From Jeotgalicoccus psychrophilus DSM 19085 (GTDB taxonomy: Bacteria; Bacillota; Bacilli; Staphylococcales; Salinicoccaceae): 64,000 nt of DNA. The notes below the pieces were generated by a model. The model worked only from the letters and a program-made list of their open reading frames with translations, had not been told where the DNA came from and ran no database searches. This document shows positions 7,883 to 16,833 of the stretch, one piece after another. Each line of letters starts with the position of its first letter. Position 1 is the first letter of the stretch. Made by a program: the position numbers and the translations under genes. The stretch is from the NCBI RefSeq assembly GCF_000425845.1, contig NZ_AUEF01000001.1, positions 248,001 to 312,000 of the forward strand, in the 5' to 3' direction.

Positions 7883-7978
7883 GTGTGTCCCCTCCTACCA
7901 TTCATCTTACTTCTTATGTTAACAAAATTTAAAATTACTGCGCATGTAAATTATGCACTTTTTATGACTAATCATTGT

Positions 7979-10900
7979 CTACAGTGTCACAATCTCTGTC
8001 GTGCTCCGTTCGTTATCAGGTTTCACATATAAAATATGTTCCATACGTTCTTTTAATTCTTCCACATGTGAAATAATACCAATTGTTTTCCCTGTAGTCT
8101 GCAAGTCTATTAAGGTGGATATTGCAACTTCCAGCGTCTCGTGATCGAGCGTCCCGAAGCCTTCATCAATCAGCATCGTATCGAGTGTAATTCCGCCTGA
8201 CTCCTGCTGCAGTGCTTCGTTTAATGCAAGTGCCAGAACGAGTGATGCCTGGAATGTCTCCCCGCCTGATAATGAATTAATATTACGCGCCTGATTATTG
8301 TAGTAATCGAACACTTCAATATCAAGACCGCTGTAACGGTTCACTTTTTTCATGCTGCGCTGCAGCTTGTAGCGGTGGTTTGTCATCGCAGTCAATCTTA
8401 CATTGGCAAGATCCAGTATGCGTTCTAAGAAGTACGTCAGTACGTATCTCTCTAGTGATACTTTCTGGCCTTTCTTCCCCTGCACCGCTTCAACCAGTTC
8501 GTTCAGCTGACTGAATTCCTCGTAGGATGCATTGAATGTATCGATTAATTCCGCAAGATAGTTCCTGGAAGAAATATTCTGATTCTTTCTTTCATTCACA
8601 GCAGCATAGTATTCCCGTGCAGACTCTAGCGCAGTCTCGGCCTCGCTCACAGCACGCACATCTTCATCGGTACTGAATTTCTCTGTCGATTCGAGATTTT
8701 TCTTCAGCTCATCAAGATGATTTTTAAGAGATAAATTCTCGTCATCAAATGATTTCACCTTATTTTTTTTAACTGGAATCGACTCATCGTGAATAATCTT
8801 ATAAAGCACGTCTTGAGCTGAATACTTATGTACTTTCATAAACGTATCGATTTCACTGTTAAACTGCGTCAATGAAGCTGCTGTTTTTTCGCTATCCGCT
8901 TCAAGTGATTTAACTTTCAAAGAGGACAGTTCCTGCTGATTCGTTAAGCTGTTTACTTCTTCTTTCAGCTGATTTAAGCTGGCCTGGAATTCTTTAATGA
9001 ATTTATGCTCATTACTCATGTGAACTTTAAAGTCATTATAATCAGTGAAGCCCGTTACTTCTTTGAAGTTATGCTGTTTTTCTGACAGCTGATCTGCAGT
9101 ATTTTTCATTTCCTGATTTTTTAGCTGCAGTGTATGAATGTTTTCATTCTGTCTGGATAGTTCATTGTTCAGCTGTTCTTTTTGTTCAAGTTCACTGTTA
9201 ATTTGAGCAAGTTTTCTGCCCATTGTATCTTTTTGTTCCTTCAGCTTTTCGAGTTCTGTATCCAGCACTGAAGGATCTTTATGTTCTTTATCTTTCAGCA
9301 GTTCATCGATAACATCGATGCGCACTACGCGTTTCTGGTTAGCTTCTTCATGCTCTGACAGCTTTTCCTGCAATGTATTCAGCTGAAGTCTGTCCTCTTC
9401 AGAAAATCCGCCCGACTCCGGAAGTTCGAGGATATTCTGTTCACAGACCGGACATGCTGCACCCAGCTCTAAATGATTAATCAAATGATTAATCGTCTGC
9501 ACAGTTTCTTCATCATAATCAGCAAGGTTGCTGTTAAACAGTTTTACTTCTTCTTTCAGTTCAGCGAGCTTTCTATTGTTCACTTCAATACTATTTTTAA
9601 TTTCACTGCGTTCATCCAACAGAGCCTGATCAGCGTGAGCCGCTACGGCTTCAGCCTCAAGCTTGCTGCACTTATCGCGTAATTCAATGTGATGTTCCTG
9701 CAGTTCAGAGGCATCGGAGCGTGTTGCTGACAGCTTTTCAAGCTGCGCCTTTGTGTCTTTTGCAGAACTCGTTAATACTTTAGCTTTTGTTTCTTTTTGT
9801 TCGAGTTCTGCAGACAGAGCGGCAATATCATCATTCAGCGCTTCATATGAGGTTGCCAGGAATGATTCTCTGCTGTAGTACTGCTGCTGCCTCTTGTTCA
9901 TATCCGGTATATTTTCTTCAGCCTGTTCAAGCTGTGTCTTACTGTTTTTAAGCTGCTCTGACAGTTCTGACTGCTGTTCTTTTTCTTTAGTCAGAGCCTC
10001 ATTAATCTCGTCTACTGACCGAGCCAATTCTTTACGGCGCAGCAGTTCGTATTTAATTGATGAAACTGTTTCAAAGTCATTAATTTCTTTACGCCAAATA
10101 TCGATTGATTCAGTCTGGCTCTTTAAAGCATCAATTGATTCAGTTAACTGATTAAGTTTATTAATTTGTTCATTATGCTGTTGTTTTTTCAGTAATGCCT
10201 GTGTGTTGTTTTCAAGTTCAGTTTTAAGTTTTTTACCGTCTTCAGTCAGCTCTTCAAGTTTTTTCTCATAACTGAAAATCACACCATCGGCGTATTCCAG
10301 CACAATATTATAGTTTGGAAATTCCTGCTGCTCTGTAATATCAATGTCCTCAGTATGAATGTGTTTGACACGCTCACTAATTCTCATATCCAGTTTAGCC
10401 GCTTCAGCCGACTGTTCTTTCAGCTTGTCTTTTAAATTGAGTTCAAAGTTTAAAAAACGTCCGGTCTGGAATAATGTGCGGAGTATTTCCTGTTTATCAG
10501 TACTCGATGACACGAGCAGCTCTTTAAACTCACCCTGCGGCAGTATTAAGATCTTTCTGAACTGAGCACGGTTGAGTTTTACAATATCCTCAACTGTATC
10601 TCTTACTTCATTCAATTTTCCTGCGAGAATATTATTTTCGCTGTCATACAGTACAGCTTTCGGCGGTGTCGCACTTTTATTACCGGGCTTATGATATTTC
10701 AAAGTACGCTCTACTGTATATTCTTTACCGCGCACTTCAAAAGTAAGCTTAACCTGTGCCTGCTTATCTACCGGTGCAAACTGACTGCGCAGCGACTCCT
10801 CATCACGCCCGGTCGTTGACGCGCTGCCGTACAATGCATAGACAATCGCATCAAAAATCATCGTCTTGCCTGAACCCGTACGTCCGCTAATTAAAAACAA

Positions 10901-10981
10901 TTTATTATTAAGACTCTCGAAATTGATTTCTTCAGCTTCGAACGGTCCGAAATATTCTACTTTTAAGTTAATCAGTTTCAT
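7979..10981 (-). CDS. sbcC: Exonuclease subunit SbcC
   Basis: This 1000-residue SMC-like ATPase subunit of the SbcCD nuclease opens hairpins and blocked DNA ends during repair. It has a Walker A GRTGSGKT, two long coiled coils meeting at a zinc hook CPVCEQ near residue 500, the ABC signature LSGGETFQ and Walker B TMLIDEGFGTLD. The start MKLINLKVEYFGPF (10981) is preferred over the longer frame because AGGTG lies 6 bp upstream. It overlaps the end of sbcD by 14 bp, which indicates translational coupling. Confidence 0.95.
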   Translation of the reverse strand: MKLINLKVEYFGPFEAEEINFESLNNKLFLISGRTGSGKTMIFDAIVYALYGSASTTGRDEESLRSQFAPVDKQAQVKLTFEVRGKEYTVERTLKYHKPGNKSATPPKAVLYDSENNILAGKLNEVRDTVEDIVKLNRAQFRKILILPQGEFKELLVSSSTDKQEILRTLFQTGRFLNFELNLKDKLKEQSAEAAKLDMRISERVKHIHTEDIDITEQQEFPNYNIVLEYADGVIFSYEKKLEELTEDGKKLKTELENNTQALLKKQQHNEQINKLNQLTESIDALKSQTESIDIWRKEINDFETVSSIKYELLRRKELARSVDEINEALTKEKEQQSELSEQLKNSKTQLEQAEENIPDMNKRQQQYYSRESFLATSYEALNDDIAALSAELEQKETKAKVLTSSAKDTKAQLEKLSATRSDASELQEHHIELRDKCSKLEAEAVAAHADQALLDERSEIKNSIEVNNRKLAELKEEVKLFNSNLADYDEETVQTINHLINHLELGAACPVCEQNILELPESGGFSEEDRLQLNTLQEKLSEHEEANQKRVVRIDVIDELLKDKEHKDPSVLDTELEKLKEQKDTMGRKLAQINSELEQKEQLNNELSRQNENIHTLQLKNQEMKNTADQLSEKQHNFKEVTGFTDYNDFKVHMSNEHKFIKEFQASLNQLKEEVNSLTNQQELSSLKVKSLEADSEKTAASLTQFNSEIDTFMKVHKYSAQDVLYKIIHDESIPVKKNKVKSFDDENLSLKNHLDELKKNLESTEKFSTDEDVRAVSEAETALESAREYYAAVNERKNQNISSRNYLAELIDTFNASYEEFSQLNELVEAVQGKKGQKVSLERYVLTYFLERILDLANVRLTAMTNHRYKLQRSMKKVNRYSGLDIEVFDYYNNQARNINSLSGGETFQASLVLALALNEALQQESGGITLDTMLIDEGFGTLDHETLEVAISTLIDLQTTGKTIGIISHVEELKERMEHILYVKPDNERSTTEIVTL

Positions 10982-12083
10982 TATGTTCACCTGCAAAATA
11001 TGACTTAAACATCGTTTTATCGAAATCCGTTACATTTCTGTCGAGAGTCGTTTCTATAAATGACTGATAGATATCCACGTCACTTGTCGTCGTCATATCC
11101 ACCGTCTGTAGCTCTGATGAACGATCTTCAATTAACGGTTTTAACTCCAGTGTATTCGGATAAATCATTTTAATTTTACTCATCGGTTCTGTTACATAAC
11201 TCATATTTGATAATTCAAATTTAAAATATGCATCGTTATCTTTAAACGTGACCGTCTCGTTAACGACCGCTTCATAATCACCGGTAAATACGACGACATC
11301 GTGTTTAGGTTCCAGCGGAATGAAAGAGACCTTCTTCTTTTTAGTATCGATTATTCTGTAGCCCTTAGGCTGTTTATGTTCCGAGAATGAATATTTTAAT
11401 AAAGACCCGCTGTAAAATGATTTCTCGCTGTTTACTGCAAACGGATGATGCAGATGACCTAGCAGTGAGTAGTCAAAATTACTGAACGTATCCTCGCTCA
11501 CCGCTTCACTCAGCCCCATCGACAGCGGTCTTTCTGAGTCACTTTCGATACTGTCTGATAAGTATAAATGTCCAACCAGTATGTTCGTCTTTTCTTTGTC
11601 CAGACGGACGTTAATTTTTTCAAGTATTTTATCGTAGGCATCCTGATGAGAAACGATTGTCTCCTCCTCAAAATAGTTCCGCGCCTCAAGTACTTCAATA
11701 TGCGGCAGCAGATAAAAATCTGTGTCACCGATGCTTACAGGAATATGTGCCTGATCGAGATTTGTATTTATATGAAAATCCGTTGCTTTAAACCATTCGC
11801 TGCCATAATTCAAACGTTCACGACTGTCGTGATTGCCGTTAATAACGAGGAGCGGTTTTTCTAATGTCATATTTATTTGATAAAGTGTGTCGTTCGCAAG
11901 CTTTAACGCACGCTGTGACGGATTTGCACGGTCAAAAATATCCCCGGCAACGACTACCATATCAATATCATTTTTTTCAATTTCGGTCATTAATTGTTTC
12001 AATATGTATGCCTGATCTTCGATTAAATCGAGACCGTTCATTTTGCGGCCGATATGCCAGTCGCCTGTATGTAAAATCCGCAT
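10968..12083 (-). CDS. sbcD: Exonuclease subunit SbcD
   Basis: This 371-residue metallophosphoesterase is the catalytic subunit of SbcCD and partner of the overlapping sbcC product. Its phosphoesterase motifs are TGDWHIG, VAGDIFDR, VINGNHDSR and LLGHLHHPF. I start at ATG 12083 (MRILHTGDWH), with GAGGTG just upstream, rather than three codons earlier. The pair lies between the SCO gene and a small-protein trio. No SOS box was seen upstream. Confidence 0.95.
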   Translation of the reverse strand: MRILHTGDWHIGRKMNGLDLIEDQAYILKQLMTEIEKNDIDMVVVAGDIFDRANPSQRALKLANDTLYQINMTLEKPLLVINGNHDSRERLNYGSEWFKATDFHINTNLDQAHIPVSIGDTDFYLLPHIEVLEARNYFEEETIVSHQDAYDKILEKINVRLDKEKTNILVGHLYLSDSIESDSERPLSMGLSEAVSEDTFSNFDYSLLGHLHHPFAVNSEKSFYSGSLLKYSFSEHKQPKGYRIIDTKKKKVSFIPLEPKHDVVVFTGDYEAVVNETVTFKDNDAYFKFELSNMSYVTEPMSKIKMIYPNTLELKPLIEDRSSELQTVDMTTTSDVDIYQSFIETTLDRNVTDFDKTMFKSYFAGEHNETD

Positions 12084-12134
12084 TATAGTCACCTCTTAAA
12101 GTCATTATATTGATTTTATCATACTTCCTGAATG

Positions 12135-12170
12135 ACAAAAGACTCTCACCGGTAAAACCGGTAAGAGTCT
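12135..12170 (-). terminator. Terminator of the DUF1659/DUF2922/YvrJ operon
   Basis: The near-perfect stem GACTCTTACCGGT / ACCGGTGAGAGTC around TTT is followed by TTTT on the minus strand. It isolates the trio from sbcD. Confidence 0.93.
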
Positions 12171-12175
12171 GTATA

Positions 12176-12295
12176 TTATTTGAGCTGCTGGATTGTAATG
12201 ATTAAATCGTCTAATTTAGTTTCCATGCGGTACAGCAGGAAAAACGTAATTACAGCCGGAAATCCAACCTCGCTCACAAAAGGTATCCAGTCCAT
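12176..12295 (-). CDS. YvrJ-family small membrane protein
   Basis: This 39-residue protein reads MDWIPFVSEVGFPAVITFFL, then YRMETKLDDLI. It has one membrane segment and a short charged amphipathic tail, matching the YvrJ family. It starts at ATG 12295, one base after the DUF2922 stop. The function is unknown. It is the last gene of a three-gene operon of very small proteins. Confidence 0.75.
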   Translation of the reverse strand: MDWIPFVSEVGFPAVITFFLLYRMETKLDDLIITIQQLK

Positions 12296-12296
12296 A

Positions 12297-12509
12297 TTAT
12301 TTAAGCACTGTCGTTGCTGTGTTGACGATTTTCGCTGAATACAGGGAAACCGGAATCCCCTGTACCGGGCGCAGAATATCTTCTGCAATTATACGCGCTG
12401 CCTCTGCCTCAACTTCTGCAGGGGTAATACCTGCTTTCGGGTTATTAACAGTCAGATTAAATCTTTTATCCACGTTCGTAGTAAATACCATTACTAATTT
12501 TTCATCCAT
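12297..12509 (-). CDS. DUF2922 family protein
   Basis: This 70-residue soluble protein begins MDEKLVMVFTTNVDKRFNL and has the VNNPKAGITPAEVEAEAARI segment typical of DUF2922. A strong GAGGAGG site precedes the ATG. It lies between a DUF1659 and a YvrJ gene, an arrangement that I recall from other Bacillales and that suggests a shared unknown role. Confidence 0.75.
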   Translation of the reverse strand: MDEKLVMVFTTNVDKRFNLTVNNPKAGITPAEVEAEAARIIAEDILRPVQGIPVSLYSAKIVNTATTVLK

Positions 12510-12546
12510 TGGTGTTCCTCCTCTCTATTAATGATGTTCAGTTTAA

Positions 12547-12747
12547 TTAATCGACGATATGCGTCACTACTTTTTCAACCAGTGAATACTGTTCCCCTGT
12601 CAAATTCTCGTAAATGGCTGCCAGAGCGTTGACACCCGCATCACTGGCTTCACTCGACAGACTGTGAATCGAGCGTGATTTCGTCACCTCCTTACCTTCT
12701 TCGTTTACAGCGTAGAAGTAAAACTTTGCACTCAGTTTTTTTATCAT
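12547..12747 (-). CDS. DUF1659 family protein
   Basis: This 66-residue protein starts MIKKLSAKFYFYAVNEEGKE at ATG 12747 behind AGGAGGTG. The longer frame start is rejected for lack of a ribosome site. It matches DUF1659 small proteins, which usually accompany DUF2922 and YvrJ genes. No function is known. It is the first gene of the trio and diverges from the DUF2621 gene. Confidence 0.7.
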   Translation of the reverse strand: MIKKLSAKFYFYAVNEEGKEVTKSRSIHSLSSEASDAGVNALAAIYENLTGEQYSLVEKVVTHIVD

Positions 12748-12845
12748 GTTCCCACCTCCTCTCACACTATATATCGTCACAAATTATTAAATGGACAAAC
12801 AAAGTTCAAGATATGTATAATATGAGTTAAGTAGAGGTGATTACA

Positions 12846-13343
12846 GTGTCATTTGATATATTTATGATTTTAATTGCGATATGGACATTCATTATGCTCG
12901 GGGCGATGACGATTGGCGGATTCTTCATGTTTAGAAAATTCTTGCGCCGCATGCCTAAAGGAGACGGCTATTCAGAACTCGACTGGCAGGATTACTACAT
13001 AGAAAAAGCCCTGCCTTTATGGAATAAGGACGCCCGCTCACTGCTGAACGAACTGGTCAGCCCGGTTCCGGAACTGTTCAGAGATGTTGCAAAGGAAAGA
13101 ATTGCCGGCAGGATTTCAAAAATAGCGCTGGATGAAGGTGTTAAAACGATTGAACTCGATCAGATAATGAAAGGCTACATTATCGCTACACCGAAGAAAG
13201 ACCATAAGTTTATGAAGAAAAAATTAAAGCAGCTTGAGATAGATTACACACCATACACAGAACTGTTTGAACTTGCAGATGACGAGAAACAAAAATTCTC
13301 CATCTTTGAACAGACAGAAAAAGTAAGCGGCAAACCATCATAG
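12846..13343 (+). CDS. DUF2621 (YneK-like) membrane-anchored protein
   Basis: This 165-residue protein has one N-terminal membrane segment (about residues 3-27) and a cytoplasmic domain with a GYSELDWQDYYIEKALPLW motif. This fits DUF2621, represented by YneK of Bacillus subtilis, whose gene lies beside ccdA and yneJ (ccdC) as here. I chose GTG 12846 because GAGGTG lies 6 bp upstream. The earlier GTG at 12837 is inside that ribosome site. The function is unknown. Confidence 0.75.
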   Translation: MSFDIFMILIAIWTFIMLGAMTIGGFFMFRKFLRRMPKGDGYSELDWQDYYIEKALPLWNKDARSLLNELVSPVPELFRDVAKERIAGRISKIALDEGVKTIELDQIMKGYIIATPKKDHKFMKKKLKQLEIDYTPYTELFELADDEKQKFSIFEQTEKVSGKPS

Positions 13344-13360
13344 GATGGTTTGCTTTTTTT
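13330..13360 (+). terminator. Terminator of the DUF2621 gene
   Basis: The 10-bp stem GCAAACCATC / GATGGTTTGC is followed by TTTTTTT. The stop codon lies in the hairpin loop. Confidence 0.93.
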
Positions 13361-13377
13361 GTTGCAGTATCAGTGAT

Positions 13378-13737
13378 GGATTCACAACGGGGAAATGCCG
13401 TTGTTAACCGGGAGCCTTGGATTCACAACGGGGAGATGCCGTTGTTAACCGGGAGCCTTGGATTCACAACGGGGAGATGCCGTTGTTAACCGGGAGCCTT
13501 GGATTCACAACGGGGAGATGCCGTTGTTAACCGGGAGCCTTGGATTCACAACGGGGAGATGCCGTTGTTAACCGGGAGCCTTGGATTCACAACAGGGACA
13601 CGCCGTTGTGAACCGGAAGCTTTGGATTCACAACAGGGAAATGCCGTTGTTAACCGAGAGACGTGGATTCACAACAGGGAGATGCCGTTGTTAACCAAGA
13701 GCTGCAGATTCACAACAGAAAGATGCCGTTGTTAACC
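13378..13737. repeat. 41-bp tandem array A2 (9 units)
   Basis: Units begin at 13378, 13419, 13460, 13501, 13542, 13583, 13624, 13665 and 13706. Each holds CAACGG-GGAGATG-CCGTTG, an inverted repeat with a 7-nt centre. The four units from 13419 to 13582 are identical and the later ones drift, as expected of recent expansion from one end. The array lies between the convergent DUF2621 and ccdC genes. A 78-codon open frame crosses it, but 41 is not a multiple of three and no ribosome site is present. Confidence 0.97.
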
Positions 13738-13760
13738 GGCACAAACATTCTCATAAAATC

Positions 13761-13799
13761 AAAAAAACAGCATACCGTCATGCGACGGCCTGCTGTTTT
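13761..13799 (-). terminator. Terminator overlapping the end of ccdC
   Basis: On the minus strand, AACAGCAGGCCGTC and GACGGTATGCTGTT pair and are followed by a T run. The ccdC stop codon (TGA, 13780-13778) lies in the loop, so the stem includes the last codons of the gene. Confidence 0.88.
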
Positions 13800-14275
13800 T
13801 TAAAGTCATGATGTTTGATAAACATTGATAAACGCCAAATTCCGATCATAACGAACGCGAGCAGGAAAAACATTCCGCCGATTTCGCCTGGTGTTGTATT
13901 CAGTGAGAATATATACTTCAATGCAATTCTCGCCAGCAGCAGACCCATTAAAATTACGGGGAATGCTTTTGTCTGTCTGACATACAGTTCGGAATTCTTA
14001 ACTTCGTATTTCGTCGTAATAATCAAGACTACTGAGAATATTGCGCCGATAACTATCGTTTCAGCGATGTGTATCCATGACAGTCTGAAGTATGGGAATA
14101 TATACATCAATGCTCCCGTTGACATCATTACTGGCGGTATTATAATTTTCTTTAATGTCAGCGGTGTTTTACTTGCATGCTTGCGGACAAAAATAACGAC
14201 AATCCCCATTATAACCGCACCGATTGATGCGATCAAAAACAGGAGTTCTTCTATCGATTCCAGAAATTCTATCAT
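13778..14275 (-). CDS. ccdC: CcdC family membrane protein
   Basis: This 165-residue protein has four to five membrane segments and matches CcdC/YneJ (DUF1453), encoded beside ccdA in Bacillus. It starts one base after the ccdA stop, so it is translationally coupled to it. A role in cytochrome c maturation is assumed from the neighbour. The biochemical function is unproven in the family. Confidence 0.8.
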   Translation of the reverse strand: MIEFLESIEELLFLIASIGAVIMGIVVIFVRKHASKTPLTLKKIIIPPVMMSTGALMYIFPYFRLSWIHIAETIVIGAIFSVVLIITTKYEVKNSELYVRQTKAFPVILMGLLLARIALKYIFSLNTTPGEIGGMFFLLAFVMIGIWRLSMFIKHHDFKKQQAVA

Positions 14276-14276
14276 C

Positions 14277-14981
14277 TTAAAATCCCTGGAAGTCTCCGAA
14301 GAACGGCTGCAGCCATATAATAATCTGCGTTAAACCGTCAAAGTATAATAATATTCCCATCAATATCATGATCACTCCGCCAGCTTTCATAATACCGTTT
14401 GAATATTTCAGCATCCAGCGTGTCTTCGATACGAAGAAACTTAAGACGAAGAACGGAACGCCAAATCCGAGACAGTATACAACCATAAGCATTAATGCGT
14501 TGCTCGGTTCTGATGCACTCATTGCAAATATCGCACCGATAATCGGTCCGTTACATGGTGTCCAGCCGGCTGCGAATGCCATACCGATTAAGATTGAACC
14601 TAAAAATCCTGATGGTCTGTTCTTAAATTGCACTTTATGGTTTTTCATCAGAAAATCAAATTTAAGGACACCTGTAATAACCAGTCCAAAAACAACGATT
14701 AAGATCGCACCAATTTGACGAATTAAGTTACTGTGTTCAATAAGGAAGCCGCCAAAGAATGACGTTCCAAAACCTAAAGCGATGTATATTAAGCTAAATC
14801 CTATTAAGAAAAACAATGTATGTAAAATGGCACGCCCATTAAAATTCTGTTTTTCAACCTCGTTGTAGCTCATTCCGGTAATATACGAAACGAAAGCAGG
14901 GAAAACCGGAAGTACACAAGGGGACACAAAACTCAGTACACCTGCACCGAAGGCAAGGAGAAATGTTACTTCTGAACCCAT
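14277..14981 (-). CDS. ccdA: Cytochrome c biogenesis protein CcdA (thiol-disulfide electron carrier)
   Basis: This 234-residue membrane protein with six membrane segments carries reducing power across the membrane to extracellular thioredoxin-like proteins. The two redox cysteines are in SPCVLPVFPAF and GWTPCNGPII. I start at ATG 14981 (MGSEVTFLL) behind GGGGGTA, five codons inside the longer frame. ccdC follows immediately. The extracytoplasmic thioredoxin partner is not in the window. Confidence 0.9.
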   Translation of the reverse strand: MGSEVTFLLAFGAGVLSFVSPCVLPVFPAFVSYITGMSYNEVEKQNFNGRAILHTLFFLIGFSLIYIALGFGTSFFGGFLIEHSNLIRQIGAILIVVFGLVITGVLKFDFLMKNHKVQFKNRPSGFLGSILIGMAFAAGWTPCNGPIIGAIFAMSASEPSNALMLMVVYCLGFGVPFFVLSFFVSKTRWMLKYSNGIMKAGGVIMILMGILLYFDGLTQIIIWLQPFFGDFQGF

Positions 14982-15060
14982 TAAAAATACCCCCATTCAG
15001 ATTCAGTATACCAAATCTGACGGGGGCAATGAATATCTTAAGCTGATTAAATATGACAAA

Positions 15061-16833
15061 TTATTGTTTACTGTTTTGCAAACGGTACATTTTATAGTAA
15101 ATTCCCTTTAATTGTACCAATTCATCATGAGTTCCACGTTCAACGATTTCACCTTTGTTTAAAACGAGAATTTCATCGGCATCCTGAATCGTCGACAATC
15201 TGTGTGCAATTGCGAGCGTTGTTCTGCCGCTTCTCATCTTCATCAGTGAGGCTTGAATTTTCTCTTCTGTCGATGAATCAATATTTGCTGTTGCTTCATC
15301 TAATATTAAAATTTTAGGATTCGTTGCCATCGTACGGGCAAATGCCAGGAGCTGACGTTCCCCGCTCGAGAAGTCTGCACCTTTTTCGACAACTTTCTGT
15401 TCGTACCGGTTTTTCAGTTTATTAATAAAACTGTCTGCTCCGACAAAGTCCGCTGCCGACCTTACCATCTCGAACGTCATCGTGCTGTGATACAGTTTAA
15501 TGTTCGATGTTAAAGTACCGTAGAAGATAAATGGATCCTGCAGTACGAGTCCGATGTTATTTTTCATTTCTTCTTTAGGCAGTTCTTTAATAGAATGTCC
15601 GTCAATTAAAATTTCACCATGTTCGTATTCATAAAATCTCATCATCAGGTTAATGATAGAACTCTTACCGGAACCAGTATGTCCGACGAGTGCCGTTGTT
15701 GTTCCGGGCAGCACTTTAAAACTGATGTTTTTCAGCACATCGACATTGCCGTCGTAACTGAATGTGACATTTTTAAACTCTACCTGTCCATCCGTAATTT
15801 TATACTCTTTTTTAATAATTTGTGCCGGTTCGTGACGGTCGTCATCCAGCAGCGTAAATACTCTGCTCGCCGCAACGAGTGCCTGCTGGAAAATGTTCAG
15901 GTTCTGACTGACCTGGTTAATCGGTTCAAAGAACCGCTCCATATATTGAATGAACGCGAAAATAACACCTGCTGTCACACTCGTTTCAAAACTAAGAAAA
16001 CCGAAGTAACTTAAAATAACTACAATCGATAAAATATAAATCATATCGATTGCCGGTCTTAGGAGAAGTCCGTCCAGTTTTATCGTGCGTAAATTATACT
16101 GATAATGTTCTTCGTTAATCACTTCAAATTCACGCTGCAGACGTTTTTCCTGATTAAAGACCTGAATAATCTTCATGCCTTCTATTGATTCTGAAAGTTT
16201 TGCGTTCATGTCGCTTAACAGACCGCGTGCATGTGAAAAATAGCGCGCGGAATATTTACGGTAAACGAGCAGTATAAAGATGATAACCGGCATAAAGATC
16301 AGCGTGATAAACGCCAGTTTTACATCCAGAATGAACATCATCACAAAGCTCGATATCACCATAAATATTGCCATTAAGAATGTGCCGAGGACCGATGTGA
16401 ACATATCAACAATTGCCTGCGTATCATTTGTCAGACGGGATACCACGCTGCCTGACGGCACTTTATCGAAGTAAGTCATACCGAGCTTGCCGATTTTTTG
16501 GAAGGCATCGATACGCAGCTGCTGAATCACTTTAAAAGCGAGCACCTGCAGTAAATATATTTGCCAGTACGTAGTAAGCACCGCAACGACGTTGACTGTT
16601 ATAAACGCGATGATCAGCCACATGATATCTTCTTCCGGGAAGATCGACGGTGTTAAGTAATCATCGATAAAAATCATTACAAGATAAGGCGTCATCACAC
16701 CCATCACCGTCGAGATTATCAGCATAGTGAACGCGAGTGCCAGGATACCTTTAAACGGCAGCGTATATTTTAACAGCCGTCCAAGTACGCGGAACTGATC
16801 TTTTAACGTTAAATTAATTACATCAGTTGTCAT
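15061..16833 (-). CDS. ABC exporter half-transporter, BmrD/YheH-like (canonical ATP site)
   Basis: This 590-residue fused permease-ATPase has six membrane segments, then an ATPase domain with Walker A GHTGSGKSS, signature SSGERQLLAFAR, Walker B ILILDEATANID with a catalytic glutamate, and the H-loop IAHRLSTI. With the upstream gene it should form a heterodimeric multidrug-type exporter like BmrCD of B. subtilis. The start is ATG 16833 (MTTDVINLTLKDQ), overlapping the upstream partner by 11 bp. The longer frame start is rejected. The substrate is unknown. Confidence 0.87.
   Translation of the reverse strand: MTTDVINLTLKDQFRVLGRLLKYTLPFKGILALAFTMLIISTVMGVMTPYLVMIFIDDYLTPSIFPEEDIMWLIIAFITVNVVAVLTTYWQIYLLQVLAFKVIQQLRIDAFQKIGKLGMTYFDKVPSGSVVSRLTNDTQAIVDMFTSVLGTFLMAIFMVISSFVMMFILDVKLAFITLIFMPVIIFILLVYRKYSARYFSHARGLLSDMNAKLSESIEGMKIIQVFNQEKRLQREFEVINEEHYQYNLRTIKLDGLLLRPAIDMIYILSIVVILSYFGFLSFETSVTAGVIFAFIQYMERFFEPINQVSQNLNIFQQALVAASRVFTLLDDDRHEPAQIIKKEYKITDGQVEFKNVTFSYDGNVDVLKNISFKVLPGTTTALVGHTGSGKSSIINLMMRFYEYEHGEILIDGHSIKELPKEEMKNNIGLVLQDPFIFYGTLTSNIKLYHSTMTFEMVRSAADFVGADSFINKLKNRYEQKVVEKGADFSSGERQLLAFARTMATNPKILILDEATANIDSSTEEKIQASLMKMRSGRTTLAIAHRLSTIQDADEILVLNKGEIVERGTHDELVQLKGIYYKMYRLQNSKQ

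Noticed and set aside
13499-13735. Open frame of 78 codons across array A2
   Set aside because: It is repeat sequence with a 41-bp period, not a multiple of three, and no ribosome site. The apparent peptide just cycles through the three frames of the unit.
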